A DNA stretch of 7,715 nt, from positions 1 to 7,715 of the forward strand of contig JAVBMX010000077.1 of assembly GCA_031551885.1 (NCBI GenBank). Direction: 5' to 3'. The notes under the pieces are model-generated. The model saw only the letters and a list, made by a program, of their open reading frames with translations. It ran no database searches and had not been told where the DNA came from. Below, in pieces: positions 1-5,918 of the stretch. Positions within the stretch are counted from its first letter, which is position 1. Every line of letters starts with the position of its first letter. A program made the translations under genes and the position numbers. Source of the stretch: Frigididesulfovibrio sp031551885. GTDB taxonomy: Bacteria; Desulfobacterota; Desulfovibrionia; Desulfovibrionales; Desulfovibrionaceae.

Positions 1-138
1 TTGAGATCATGTTCGGCAGGCTCAAAGACTGGCGCAGAATAGCCATGCGCTATGACCGATGCGCACACACTTTCTTCTCCGCCATATGCCTCGCTGCTTC
101 CGTCATCTTTTATCTTAATTAATGAGTCCTGAGCCTAG
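1..138 (+). mobile_element. Right end of an IS5-family insertion sequence (partial)
   Basis: The transposase tail is followed within 16 bases by TGAGTCCTGAGCC (123-135). Read from outside inward this is GGCTCAGGACTCA, which resembles the terminal inverted repeat of many IS427-group IS5 elements. The left end is outside the window, so the repeat cannot be confirmed by pairing. The next bases, CTAG/TAG (135-138), could be the old IS5 target duplication. They are also the site at which the IS481 element entered. The exact boundary (about 134-138) is inferred. Confidence 0.55.
3..122 (+). pseudogene. IS5-family transposase, C-terminal end only (cut by window edge)
   Basis: The reading frame is open from the first bases to TAA at 120-122 and gives 39 residues containing IMFGRLKDWRRIAMRYDRCA, followed by a short hydrophobic end (FFSAICLAASVIFYLN). 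This is the familiar C-terminus of IS5-family (IS427/IS1031-type) DDE transposases, where the catalytic Glu region and the R-x(2)-RYD-x(2)-A block close the protein. The start and the first two catalytic Asp residues lie outside the window, so whether the full gene is intact cannot be judged. It is transcribed toward the IS481 element that follows. The family call rests on motif recognition alone, but the motif is distinctive. Confidence 0.85.
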
Positions 139-139
139 G

Positions 140-166
140 TGTAATGTTTCAATAGGTTGTTCACCC
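140..166 (+). repeat. IS481 left terminal inverted repeat
   Basis: This 27-bp sequence begins TGTAATG and ends with the core CAATAGGTTGTTCACCC. It pairs with 1135-1161 in inverted orientation, with three mismatches, all in the outer part (positions 5, 6 and 9 of the repeat). Confidence 0.9.
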
Positions 167-223
167 GCCCCGAATCGGTAAGGCTGGAGTTACCAAGCAA
201 CAGCAAACCGAAACGGGGGAAGG

Positions 224-1166
224 ATGAACAGTCATAAGAATGCCAAACTTACAGCCAGGGGTCGAGAGGAAATGGTGAGGCGGATGCGGCATGAGCCGGC
301 CGCCATGGTGGCGGCCGGCTTCGGTGTGAGTCTGCGCACCGCACGGAAGTGGGCGAGCCGATACAGTACCGGCGGCACGGCGTCACTGGCGGACAGAAGT
401 TCACACCCCAGGCTGTGCCGCAACAAATTGAGTGAAGAGGACATCACCGGAATTGTCGCGTTGCGTAAAGAACGCTTTACGGGCGACGAGATTGCTTTTC
501 GACTCGGCTTTTGTCGCAGCAGCGTATTCCGGGCACTACGTAAGCTTGGGTTATCCCGGCTGCGCTCTCTGGAAGAAAAAGAGCCGGGGCAGCGTTACCA
601 GTGGGAGAAGCCGGGGCAAATGCTGCATCTGGACATCAAGAAGCGCGGCAAAATCGATGGTGTCGGGCATCGCAAGATCGGCCGGGATAAGGCCAAGCGC
701 AAACAGCCCGGCTGGGAGTATTTGCACGTTTGCGTGGACGACGCGTCCAGGGCGGCTTACACGGCCATCCTTCCGGATGAAACAGCCGAGTCGGCGGTGG
801 AGTTTTTGTGGGTTGCAGTGGCGTGGTATGCGGCACACGGCATCAAGATAGAGCGGGTGTTGACGGATAATGGGCCTTGCTACCTGTCTGTCAAATTTCG
901 TGACGCTTGCCGTGAACTTGGAATAAAGCACAAGCGTACCAAGCCTTACCGACCGCAGACCAACGGTAAGGCTGAGCGGTTCATCAGGACGGAATGAATG
1001 AGTGGGCATACGCGCGAACGTACACCCACTCACGTGAAAGGACAGCCGGCCTGCCCGTGTGGACGCAACGCTACAATTTCCAGCGTCCCCACAGCGCTCT
1101 TGGCAGAAAACCCCCGGCTTCACGGCTGCTCGGAGGGTGAACAACCTATTGACACTCTACAACTAG
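224..1166 (+). pseudogene. IS481-family transposase, frameshifted after the catalytic triad
   Basis: DDE transposase of the IS481 family, which cuts and rejoins the ends of its own element. The intact N-terminal part is 224-997 (257 residues): a helix-turn-helix at about residues 25-50 (VSLRTARKW), a second DNA-binding segment near 85-108, then an RNase H-like integrase core with D137 (HLDIK), D215 (LTDNG) and E251 (NGKAERF). There are 35 residues between the second Asp and the Glu, as expected. The frame stops at TGA 995-997, but the expected continuation MNEWAYARTY, then RYNFQRPHSALG, is open in another frame from 994 to TGA 1138-1140. The last piece, VNNLLTLYN and TAG (1137-1166), lies in the third frame. 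Two single-base changes, near 992 and near 1135, would join all three. The start at 224 fits the family N-terminus (MNSHKNAKLT) and has GGGGGAAGG just upstream. Either the copy is decayed or the draft sequence has indel errors. Confidence 0.85.
1135..1161 (-). repeat. IS481 right terminal inverted repeat
   Basis: On the minus strand this reads TGTAGAGTG followed by the same 17-bp core as the left end. The transposase C-terminal codons run through it, as is common in this family. Confidence 0.9.
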
Positions 1167-1192
1167 CGGCGATAGCCGTCCTTCCCCCTTCA

Positions 1193-1233
1193 CAACAACG
1201 AAAGCCCGGCAATTCACCGGGCTTTCGTTGTTG
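1193..1233 (-). terminator. Strong hairpin, terminator of the leftward Cache-like gene (possibly bidirectional)
   Basis: This is a perfect 17-bp inverted repeat (1193-1209 with 1217-1233) around a 7-nt loop. The arm is CAACAACGAAAGCCCGG. On the minus strand the second arm ends in GGGCTTTCGTTGTTGTG, a GC-rich stem running into a T-rich but interrupted tail, 16 bases past the stop codon of the gene at 1249-1992. There is no clean T run on either side. The role as terminator is inferred from structure and position. Confidence 0.8.
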
Positions 1234-1248
1234 GCTGCTCCAAAATCG

Positions 1249-1992
1249 TTATTCCACATTCGTTTCAGGCGTTTTTTCAGCTTCCCGCATTGGTTCATCG
1301 TCACGCGGCGGCGCGGCCGGCCCTTCCTCTTCCTTGCGGCGAGGCCGGCATAAGGCCGAAAGACCGGCAAAGGAAAGGCCGGTCAGACAAAGACCCGCAT
1401 TGTACATCGGGCCGGGCTCATGCTTGGCGTCGCCGCTGAAGCGGGCCGGGGCATAGACGGTCAGGTGCAGGCCGTCGACAACGGGAAGCGGGGCGCTGTA
1501 AGCCAGAATGGCCCCCCGCGCGGCGTCCGGGGTGAACATGGTGAACCCGCCGCCGTTTTTGGCGTTTTGGGCCATATCACGGGCGAACAGCTTGCCGTCG
1601 ACGTCTTTGTCGCCGGTGAAGTTTCTGCCGGTCAAATCCGGAAAGCCCGGGGAGTGAATCACCGAAGTGTCTTTCCAGAGCATGTAGGAGATATCGGAAG
1701 TGTTCCCCGTCATGCCGGGGGCGAGTTCGTTCAGCCTGGCGGCCAAAACGCGGATGCGCTCGTCCGGGTCGGCGACGCTTTGCCCGGCCGTGCACAGGGT
1801 CATGGCGGTTTCTTCCATGTTCAGGCGCAGATCGAGACACAGGTCGGCGTCCGGCTCACGCTCGAACACGGCGTCGCCTATGGCTTCACGCAGGGAAAGC
1901 AACGGCGTCAGCCCCAAATACAGGCAGACCCCGGAAGCGAGCGCCAGGACCACGCACACATACTTGCGCAGGTTGCCGAAGGAAACCGACAT
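1249..1992 (-). CDS. Small membrane protein with a Cache-like sensor domain and no output domain
   Basis: A 247-residue protein. Residues about 11-31 form a first membrane segment. Residues about 40-185 form an extracytoplasmic domain whose block D-K-D-V-D-G-K-L-F-A-R-D-M-A with GGGF after it (about 128-150) resembles the single-Cache domains of chemoreceptors and sensor kinases. Residues about 197-215 form a second membrane segment. A charged, Pro/Glu-rich tail of about 32 residues (216-247) closes the protein, so no HAMP, methyl-accepting, kinase or cyclase domain follows. It may bind a small ligand and signal through a partner, or be a shortened receptor. The start at 1992 is supported by AAGGGGAG upstream on the minus strand. 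It lies 125 bases after fur in the same direction and ends at a strong terminator, so the two may be cotranscribed. Ligand and partner are not visible. The Cache assignment is by resemblance only. Confidence 0.7.
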   Translation of the reverse strand: MSVSFGNLRKYVCVVLALASGVCLYLGLTPLLSLREAIGDAVFEREPDADLCLDLRLNMEETAMTLCTAGQSVADPDERIRVLAARLNELAPGMTGNTSDISYMLWKDTSVIHSPGFPDLTGRNFTGDKDVDGKLFARDMAQNAKNGGGFTMFTPDAARGAILAYSAPLPVVDGLHLTVYAPARFSGDAKHEPGPMYNAGLCLTGLSFAGLSALCRPRRKEEEGPAAPPRDDEPMREAEKTPETNVE

Positions 1993-2117
1993 GAACTCCC
2001 CTTGCCGACATGAAAAACCAACAAACCCGCAGTTCCGCCCTTCCGCTCAGCCAAGCGGCGGCGCCTTGCGCACGCGAACCGACCGGGCACGTCCACCCCC
2101 GCCGGCCGCTCCAAGAA

Positions 2118-2558
2118 TTACGACTTCTTCTTCCCCTCGCGACATTCGGCGCACTCGCCGTACAGGTACATGCGGTGGGAGGTCAGGGTGAAGCCATGGC
2201 GCGCGGCCAGTTCCACCTGCAGCCGTTCGATGTTTTCGTCCATCACCTCAATATTCTTGCCGCAAAGCCGACAAATGAGGTGATCGTGGTGGGTGCTGTC
2301 CGCCGGTTCGTAGCGGGCGATCCCGTCGCCAAAATGCATTTCGGTGGCCAGCCCGGCTTCGCACAGAAGCTTCAGGGTCCGGTACACCGTGGCCTGCCCC
2401 ACGCTCGGGTCCTGCCTGCGAACCATATCGTACAGCTCTTCCGACCCAACGTGTTTGCCGGCCTTCAAAAAAACTCCCGCGATGAGCCGCCGCTGGGGCG
2501 TATTCTTCAAACCGCTTCGGGCGATGTAGTCCGCAAAAACCTGTTGGGCATGCTTCAT
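2118..2558 (-). CDS. fur: Fur-family metal-responsive transcriptional regulator
   Basis: Ferric uptake regulator family, 146 residues, the usual length. The N-terminal winged-helix domain includes TPQR (20-23) and the recognition-helix block GQATVYRTL (54-62). The hinge and metal site carry E84 and the His cluster H90, H91, D92, H93 (HHDHLICRLCGK). Two CxxC pairs, C96/C99 and C136/C139, form the usual structural zinc site. The C-terminal half (IE-x-DENIERLQ, AARHGF-LTSH, MYLYGECAEC) is very close to classical enterobacterial Fur, which favours Fur over Zur or PerR, although paralogues cannot be excluded from sequence alone. With bound Fe(II), Fur proteins repress iron-uptake genes in the cytoplasm. 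AAGGTG lies 8 bases ahead of the ATG. The gene is divergent from the ABC importer operon; no convincing Fur box was found in the shared intergenic region. Confidence 0.93.
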   Translation of the reverse strand: MKHAQQVFADYIARSGLKNTPQRRLIAGVFLKAGKHVGSEELYDMVRRQDPSVGQATVYRTLKLLCEAGLATEMHFGDGIARYEPADSTHHDHLICRLCGKNIEVMDENIERLQVELAARHGFTLTSHRMYLYGECAECREGKKKS

Positions 2559-2679
2559 TGAGGGGCACCTTCTTTAACCGGAATAAAAAGCATACAGCAT
2601 CCATTTTGACAAAGAGTAATACACCTCACCCCTTCTGGCAAGAAAAACAAGCACCTACCACCGCCGCTCCAGGCGCGGC

Positions 2680-2708
2680 TTGCGCCTTTGGTCGGCTTCT
2701 GGTAGATT
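2680..2708 (+). promoter_or_regulatory. Candidate sigma-70 promoter of the ABC importer operon
   Basis: TTGCGC (2680-2685) and TAGATT (2703-2708) are separated by 17 bases. TG at 2700-2701 gives an extended -10 (TGGTAGATT). Transcription would start near 2715, about 35 bases ahead of the ATG at 2750. The -35 is a weak match (3 of 6), so this is a plausible prediction only. Confidence 0.4.
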
Positions 2709-2749
2709 CACCGGGCACCGCCAACCCCAAACCGAGACCGAGGTACGCC

Positions 2750-3514
2750 ATGACCGGACGTTCCCTTTTCTTTGCCGTCCTTGCCCTTGCGATTTGCATC
2801 GCCGCCCCGGCCAGGGCCGACGGCGTGGCCGGAAAAACTTTCGTCAACGGCATCGACGCCAACTACCCGCCCTTCGCTTTTATCGACAAAACGGGCAAGC
2901 CCTCCGGCTTTGACGTCGATTCCATGAACTGGATCGCCAACAAAATGGGCTTCAAAGTCGAGCACCGCCCCATGGACTGGAACGGGATCATCCCGAGCCT
3001 TCTGGCGAAAAAAATCGACATGGTCTGCTCCGGCATGAGCATTTCGCCCGAACGCAAGGCCCGGGTCAATTTTTCGGATCCGTACTGGAGCATCCGCAAG
3101 TATCTGCTGGTCAAGAACGACAGCGCGCTGACCAAGGAAGACCTGCTGACGGGCAAAAAGACCCTGGGCGTGCAGGCCGGCACCAACGAAGCCGAAGTGC
3201 TCAAGCAGGGCATTGAAAAGAACGGCTGGAACTTCACCCTCAAGTTCTACGACTCGCCGCCCCTGGCCATTGAAGACCTGCTCAACGGGCGCATCGACGG
3301 CGCGGCCATCGACTCGGCCCCGGCCGACGAAGCCATGAAAAAGGGCCACAAGCCGATCAAAGTCGTGGGCGAGTTCGCCGACCCCGACGATTTCGGCGTG
3401 GCCGTGCGCAAAGAAGACGCCGCTCTGCTTGAGGCCATCAACAAAGGCTATGAGCTCCTGAAAAAGGACCCCTACTGGGAAGAGCTCCAGACCAAGTACA
3501 TCCACGCGAAATAA
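2750..3514 (+). CDS. Periplasmic polar amino-acid binding protein of an ABC importer
   Basis: A 254-residue solute-binding protein of family 3 (HisJ/GlnH/FliY type) that captures an amino acid in the periplasm and delivers it to the membrane permeases encoded next. The first 23 residues are a signal peptide: R4, a hydrophobic run 5-19, and an APARA site before D24. Cys16 is preceded by Ile, so it is not a good lipobox. Family motifs are YPPFAF (39-44), GFDVD (53-57), MDWNGIIPSLLAKKID (75-90), SGMSISPERK (94-103, with Arg102 the expected carboxylate clamp), GVQAGT (140-145), an Asp at 188 in AAIDSAP that may contact the ligand amino group, and FGVAVRK (215-221). The frame is open further upstream to 2558, but ATG 2750 is chosen because GAGGT lies 5 bases ahead and the signal peptide begins there. 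The exact substrate (Gln, Glu, Asp, His, Cys or other) cannot be told from sequence alone. Confidence 0.93.
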   Translation: MTGRSLFFAVLALAICIAAPARADGVAGKTFVNGIDANYPPFAFIDKTGKPSGFDVDSMNWIANKMGFKVEHRPMDWNGIIPSLLAKKIDMVCSGMSISPERKARVNFSDPYWSIRKYLLVKNDSALTKEDLLTGKKTLGVQAGTNEAEVLKQGIEKNGWNFTLKFYDSPPLAIEDLLNGRIDGAAIDSAPADEAMKKGHKPIKVVGEFADPDDFGVAVRKEDAALLEAINKGYELLKKDPYWEELQTKYIHAK

Positions 3515-3551
3515 CCGCTTTTCGCCCCTTGCGGGCCAAATCCTTTCTTTT

Positions 3552-3583
3552 CCGTCGCCCCGGTCCGACAGCCGGGGCGACGG
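3552..3583 (+). promoter_or_regulatory. Intercistronic hairpin between binding-protein and permease genes
   Basis: A perfect 12-bp inverted repeat, CCGTCGCCCCGG (3552-3563) with CCGGGGCGACGG (3572-3583), has an 8-nt loop and no T run after it. It lies 12 bases ahead of the permease ATG. By analogy with intercistronic stems after other periplasmic binding-protein genes it probably protects the upstream mRNA or lowers expression of the membrane subunits. That function is inferred; the stem is directly visible. Confidence 0.75.
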
Positions 3584-3595
3584 CCTTGGGACCAC

Positions 3596-4270
3596 ATGTT
3601 CAACGGCATGACGGCAGTCTGGGAAGCCCTTCCCTACATCGTGGAAGGCGGGGGAATCACCGTGGGCACGGTGCTCTGCGCCATGCTGTTCGGGCTTGTG
3701 TTCGGCGTGCCCCTGGCCGTGGCCCAGGTTTACGGCGGCCCCGTCGCCCGCCGACTGGTGGCGCTGTATGTCTGGTTCTTTCGCGGCGTGCCGATTTTGG
3801 TGCTCCTGTATCTGTTCTATTTCGGCCTGGCCTACCAGCTCGGCCTGGACGTTTCGCCCTTTGGGGCCTCCTGCCTGGTTCTGGGCCTGACCAGCACGGC
3901 CTACCAATCGCAAATTTTTCGGGGCGGCATCGCTTCACTGCCCGTCGGGCAGATGAAGGCGGCCATGGCCCTGGGCATGTCGCGCACGAGCGCCATCATC
4001 AACGTCATTCTGCCCCAGGCCCTGCGCCTGTCCATTCCCGGTTGGTCCAACGAATATTCCATTCTGCTCAAGGATTCGGCCCTGGTTTCGGTGGTCGGCA
4101 CCCTCGAGCTCATGGCCCGGACCAAGGCCATCGCCACCTCCACTCAGCAATTCGCCGCTTTCTACCTGGCCGCGGCCCTGCTCTATTTTCTGATCACCTT
4201 TGTGGGGATTCGGGCCCTGCGCTTTTTGGAAAAGCGCACCCGCATTCCCGGCTGGGCCGCCCCCCTGTAA
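3596..4270 (+). CDS. Amino-acid ABC importer permease, first subunit (HisM/GlnP family)
   Basis: A 224-residue inner-membrane subunit of the polar amino-acid importer. Hydrophobic segments lie at about 19-42, 56-80, 87-106 and 187-208, with weaker ones between, typical of the five-helix HisM/GlnP permeases. The family block WFFRGVPILVLLYLFYFGL (60-78) is clear. The cytoplasmic EAA loop that docks on the ATPase is at about 119-144 (QMKAAMALGMSRTSAI, with Gly127 and Pro140), followed by the usual SLLKDSALVSVVG-like stretch (here SILLKDSALVSVVG). The start codon has only a weak purine-rich site (TTGGGA) and sits close behind a strong hairpin, so translation may be low relative to the binding protein. 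The C-terminal EKRTRIPGW matches the usual end of these proteins, so the subunit is full length. Confidence 0.93.
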   Translation: MFNGMTAVWEALPYIVEGGGITVGTVLCAMLFGLVFGVPLAVAQVYGGPVARRLVALYVWFFRGVPILVLLYLFYFGLAYQLGLDVSPFGASCLVLGLTSTAYQSQIFRGGIASLPVGQMKAAMALGMSRTSAIINVILPQALRLSIPGWSNEYSILLKDSALVSVVGTLELMARTKAIATSTQQFAAFYLAAALLYFLITFVGIRALRFLEKRTRIPGWAAPL

Positions 4271-4282
4271 CCCGCTGACGCC

Positions 4283-5047
4283 ATGAATCACGACTCCACC
4301 CCTTTGTTGGAAGCCCGCTCGTTTTCCAAAAGCCTCGGCGGCAGGCGCATCCTGGACGATGTCTCCCTTTCCGTGGCCAAGGGCGAGCTGAAGGTGCTCA
4401 TCGGCCCTTCGGGCGCGGGCAAGAGCACATTTTTGCAATGTCTCAACCACCTGATCGCCCCGGATGCGGGTGAGCTTTTTCTGGAAGGCAAACGCATCGA
4501 CGCCGGCAACTCGAAAGAGCTGAACGACCTGCGCCGCCGGGTGGGGATGATCTTCCAGGATTTCAACCTGTTCGACCACCTGACGGCGGAAAAAAACATC
4601 AGCCTGGCCCTGCGCAAAGTCAAAGGCATGTCCGACTCCGAAGCCAAGCTCCGGGCCACGGCCGAACTTGAGCGCGTGGGCCTGGCCCGGCGCGCCGGGC
4701 TGTACCCGGCCGAGCTTTCCGGCGGCCAGAAGCAGCGCGTGGCCATTGCCCGCGCCTTGGCCATGGACCCCCAGGTCATCCTGCTGGACGAGCCGACCTC
4801 GGCCCTGGACCCCGAACTTGTCGGCGAGGTGCTGGCCGTCATCCGCGAACTGGCCAAAGGGGGCATGACCATGATCATGGCCACCCACCAAATGGACTTC
4901 GCCCGCGCCCTGGCCACGGAAATCCTGTTCATGGAAAAAGGCCGGATCATCGAACGCGGCAGCCCGGCCGCCCTTCTGGCCCCGGACACGGAATCGCGCA
5001 CCAAAGACTTCTGCAACCGGCTCCTTATGGAGGACGGGGCGTGCTAG
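4283..5047 (+). CDS. Amino-acid ABC importer ATPase (GlnQ/HisP family)
   Basis: A 254-residue cytoplasmic ATPase that powers the importer. All catalytic motifs are present in order: Walker A GPSGAGKST (41-49), Q-loop Gln92 (IFQDFNLFDHLT), signature LSGGQKQR (145-152), Walker B VILLDEP with catalytic Glu170, D-loop SALD (173-176) and switch His202 (ATHQ). The IFQDFNLFDHLTA stretch and the length near 250 are typical of GlnQ/HisP-type polar amino-acid ATPases. The start lies 12 bases after the first permease stop and lacks an obvious Shine-Dalgarno sequence, suggesting translational coupling. The end overlaps the second permease gene. Placing the ATPase between two permease genes, rather than last, is somewhat less common but known. 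Confidence 0.95.
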   Translation: MNHDSTPLLEARSFSKSLGGRRILDDVSLSVAKGELKVLIGPSGAGKSTFLQCLNHLIAPDAGELFLEGKRIDAGNSKELNDLRRRVGMIFQDFNLFDHLTAEKNISLALRKVKGMSDSEAKLRATAELERVGLARRAGLYPAELSGGQKQRVAIARALAMDPQVILLDEPTSALDPELVGEVLAVIRELAKGGMTMIMATHQMDFARALATEILFMEKGRIIERGSPAALLAPDTESRTKDFCNRLLMEDGAC

Positions 5048-5712
5048 AGACCCAGAATTTCTGGATGGACATCATCCCGGCCCTGAACAAAGGGTTGCTG
5101 ATGACCGTGGGGCTGATCGTTCCTTCCGGGGTGATCGGATTTCTGCTCGGCGTGGTCATCGGGGTGGTCCGCGTCTATGCGCCCAAGCCCTTCGCCCGCC
5201 CGGCCGACGCCCTGGTATCCGTGGTTCGGGGCGTGCCGCTGCTCTTGCAGCTCTATTTCGTTTATTACGTTTTGCCCAAAATCGGGATCAGCCTGCCGGA
5301 CTACTGGGCCGCCTGCATCAGCTTCATACTTTGCACAGCCTCATATCAGTCGGAATATATCCGGGGCGCGCTGCTTTCCATTCGCCAAGGGCAGATCCGC
5401 GCGGCCCAGGCCCTGGGCCTGACCGCTTTTCAGACCATCACGAGCGTGGTCGTGCCCCAGGCTCTGCGCCGCGCCTTGCCCGGCTGCGGCAACGAGATTA
5501 TCTACCTGATCAAGTATACCTCCCTGGCCCACGTGGTTTCGTGCATGGAGCTGACCGGCGAGGCCCGCTCCCTCGCCGACACGTCTTTCAACTATTTCGA
5601 GGTCTACCTCACGGCCGGGTTCTACTACCTGGTCCTGACCACCCTGGCCACGCGCCTGCTGGTCTTTCTGGAAAAAAAACTGGCCCTGCCCGGATTCGGC
5701 AGGCTGCCTTAG
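5041..5712 (+). CDS. Amino-acid ABC importer permease, second subunit (HisM/GlnP family)
   Basis: A 223-residue inner-membrane permease paralogous to the one at 3596-4270. Shared landmarks are VVRGVPLLLQLYFVYYVLP (61-79), TASYQSEYIRGALLSI (99-114), the EAA loop GQIRAAQALGLTAFQTI (117-133) with Pro139, and a closing EKKLALPGFG. Membrane segments lie at about 20-44, 58-78, 86-102 and 187-209. The initiator is GTG at 5041, inside the ATPase gene; the two genes overlap by 7 bases. GGAGGA (5029-5034), 6 bases ahead, supports this start, while no in-frame ATG is available before residue 9. With two different permease genes the importer is probably a heterodimeric channel of the HisQM kind rather than a homodimer. 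Confidence 0.93.
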   Translation: MLETQNFWMDIIPALNKGLLMTVGLIVPSGVIGFLLGVVIGVVRVYAPKPFARPADALVSVVRGVPLLLQLYFVYYVLPKIGISLPDYWAACISFILCTASYQSEYIRGALLSIRQGQIRAAQALGLTAFQTITSVVVPQALRRALPGCGNEIIYLIKYTSLAHVVSCMELTGEARSLADTSFNYFEVYLTAGFYYLVLTTLATRLLVFLEKKLALPGFGRLP

Positions 5713-5828
5713 GCGCAGCTTTATTGATTTATATTGGGGCTCAAACAGGGCTGCAAAGGGCATCTCCTTTCAGAGCTCTCGATGTGATAAGCCCGGTGCC
5801 CTTTCATACCAAGCGGCACCAGGCCCCG

Positions 5829-5851
5829 GCAGGGGAAATGATTTCCCCTGC
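5829..5851. repeat. Perfect 11-bp palindrome with 1-nt centre
   Basis: GCAGGGGAAAT, one G, then ATTTCCCCTGC: two 11-base arms fully complementary around position 5840. Because the spacer is one base, it is more like a DNA-level palindrome (protein site or repeat unit) than a relaxed RNA hairpin, although the RNA could still fold with a slightly larger loop. It sits one base ahead of the larger stem at 5853-5918. Confidence 0.9.
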
Positions 5852-5852
5852 A

Positions 5853-5918
5853 CCCCTTGATGGTTTGGGAACCTACCCGCTGTGCGGGTAGGTTCCCAAA
5901 CCAAACGGGGTCAAGGGG
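5853..5918. repeat. Long composite inverted repeat: 20-bp perfect stem inside an 8-bp outer stem
   Basis: The core is a perfect 20-bp stem, 5861-5880 with 5884-5903, closed by the 3-nt loop TGT. Key arm blocks are GGTTTGGGAACC and TACCCGC. An outer stem, CCCCTTGA (5853-5860) with TCAAGGGG (5911-5918), continues directly on the left side and after a 7-nt bulge (AACGGGG) on the right. There is no T run after it. It could be a Rho-independent-like terminator, an mRNA-stabilising stem, a small RNA domain or a mobile palindromic repeat unit. Confidence 0.92.

Larger units (their letters stand above)
140..1161 (+). mobile_element. IS481-family insertion sequence, about 1.02 kb, with both ends
   Basis: Both terminal inverted repeats are visible. 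The left one is 140-166 and the right one 1135-1161; read from the outside they agree at 24 of 27 positions, starting TGTA and sharing the 17-bp core CAATAGGTTGTTCACCC. TGT...ACA ends and a length near 1 kb with one transposase are normal for IS481. CTAG lies directly outside both ends (135-138 and 1163-1166), matching the NCTAGN target known for IS481 of Bordetella. If a 6-bp duplication is expected the outer bases differ (CCTAGG versus ACTAGC), so the safe statement is a 4-bp duplicated CTAG. The element sits at the right end of the IS5 remnant. Confidence 0.9.

Noticed and set aside
998..1456. Plus-strand frame running from the IS481 end into the next gene
   Set aside because: It crosses the IS boundary and the terminator hairpin and is antisense to the Cache-like gene. 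The real IS frame here is a different one.
1420..2013. Plus-strand open frame opposite the Cache-like gene
   Set aside because: The minus-strand product has membrane segments, a sensor-like block, an RBS and a terminator. The plus-strand product has none of these.
2559..2679. Fur box controlling fur or the importer operon
   Set aside because: The AT-rich part (about 2600-2620) has no good match to a 19-bp Fur palindrome or to a PerR-type box. TTGACA at 2606-2611 has no -10 at the right distance on the plus strand.
2671..2689. Hairpin AGGCGC-GGCTT-GCGCCT followed by TTT as a terminator or attenuator
   Set aside because: The stem is only 6 bp with three T residues, and it overlaps the best promoter candidate. 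Too weak to call.
2558..2749. Longer N-terminus for the binding protein (start at 2558)
   Set aside because: It would place 64 unrelated residues before a normal signal peptide and overlap the fur promoter region. ATG 2750 has its own RBS.
2708..3913. Long minus-strand open frame opposite the binding-protein and permease genes
   Set aside because: It is the shadow of two well-supported genes and crosses their junction. The composition is typical of antisense GC-rich frames.
3935..4891. Long minus-strand open frame opposite the first permease and ATPase
   Set aside because: It is antisense to genes with complete family motifs; no motif of its own.
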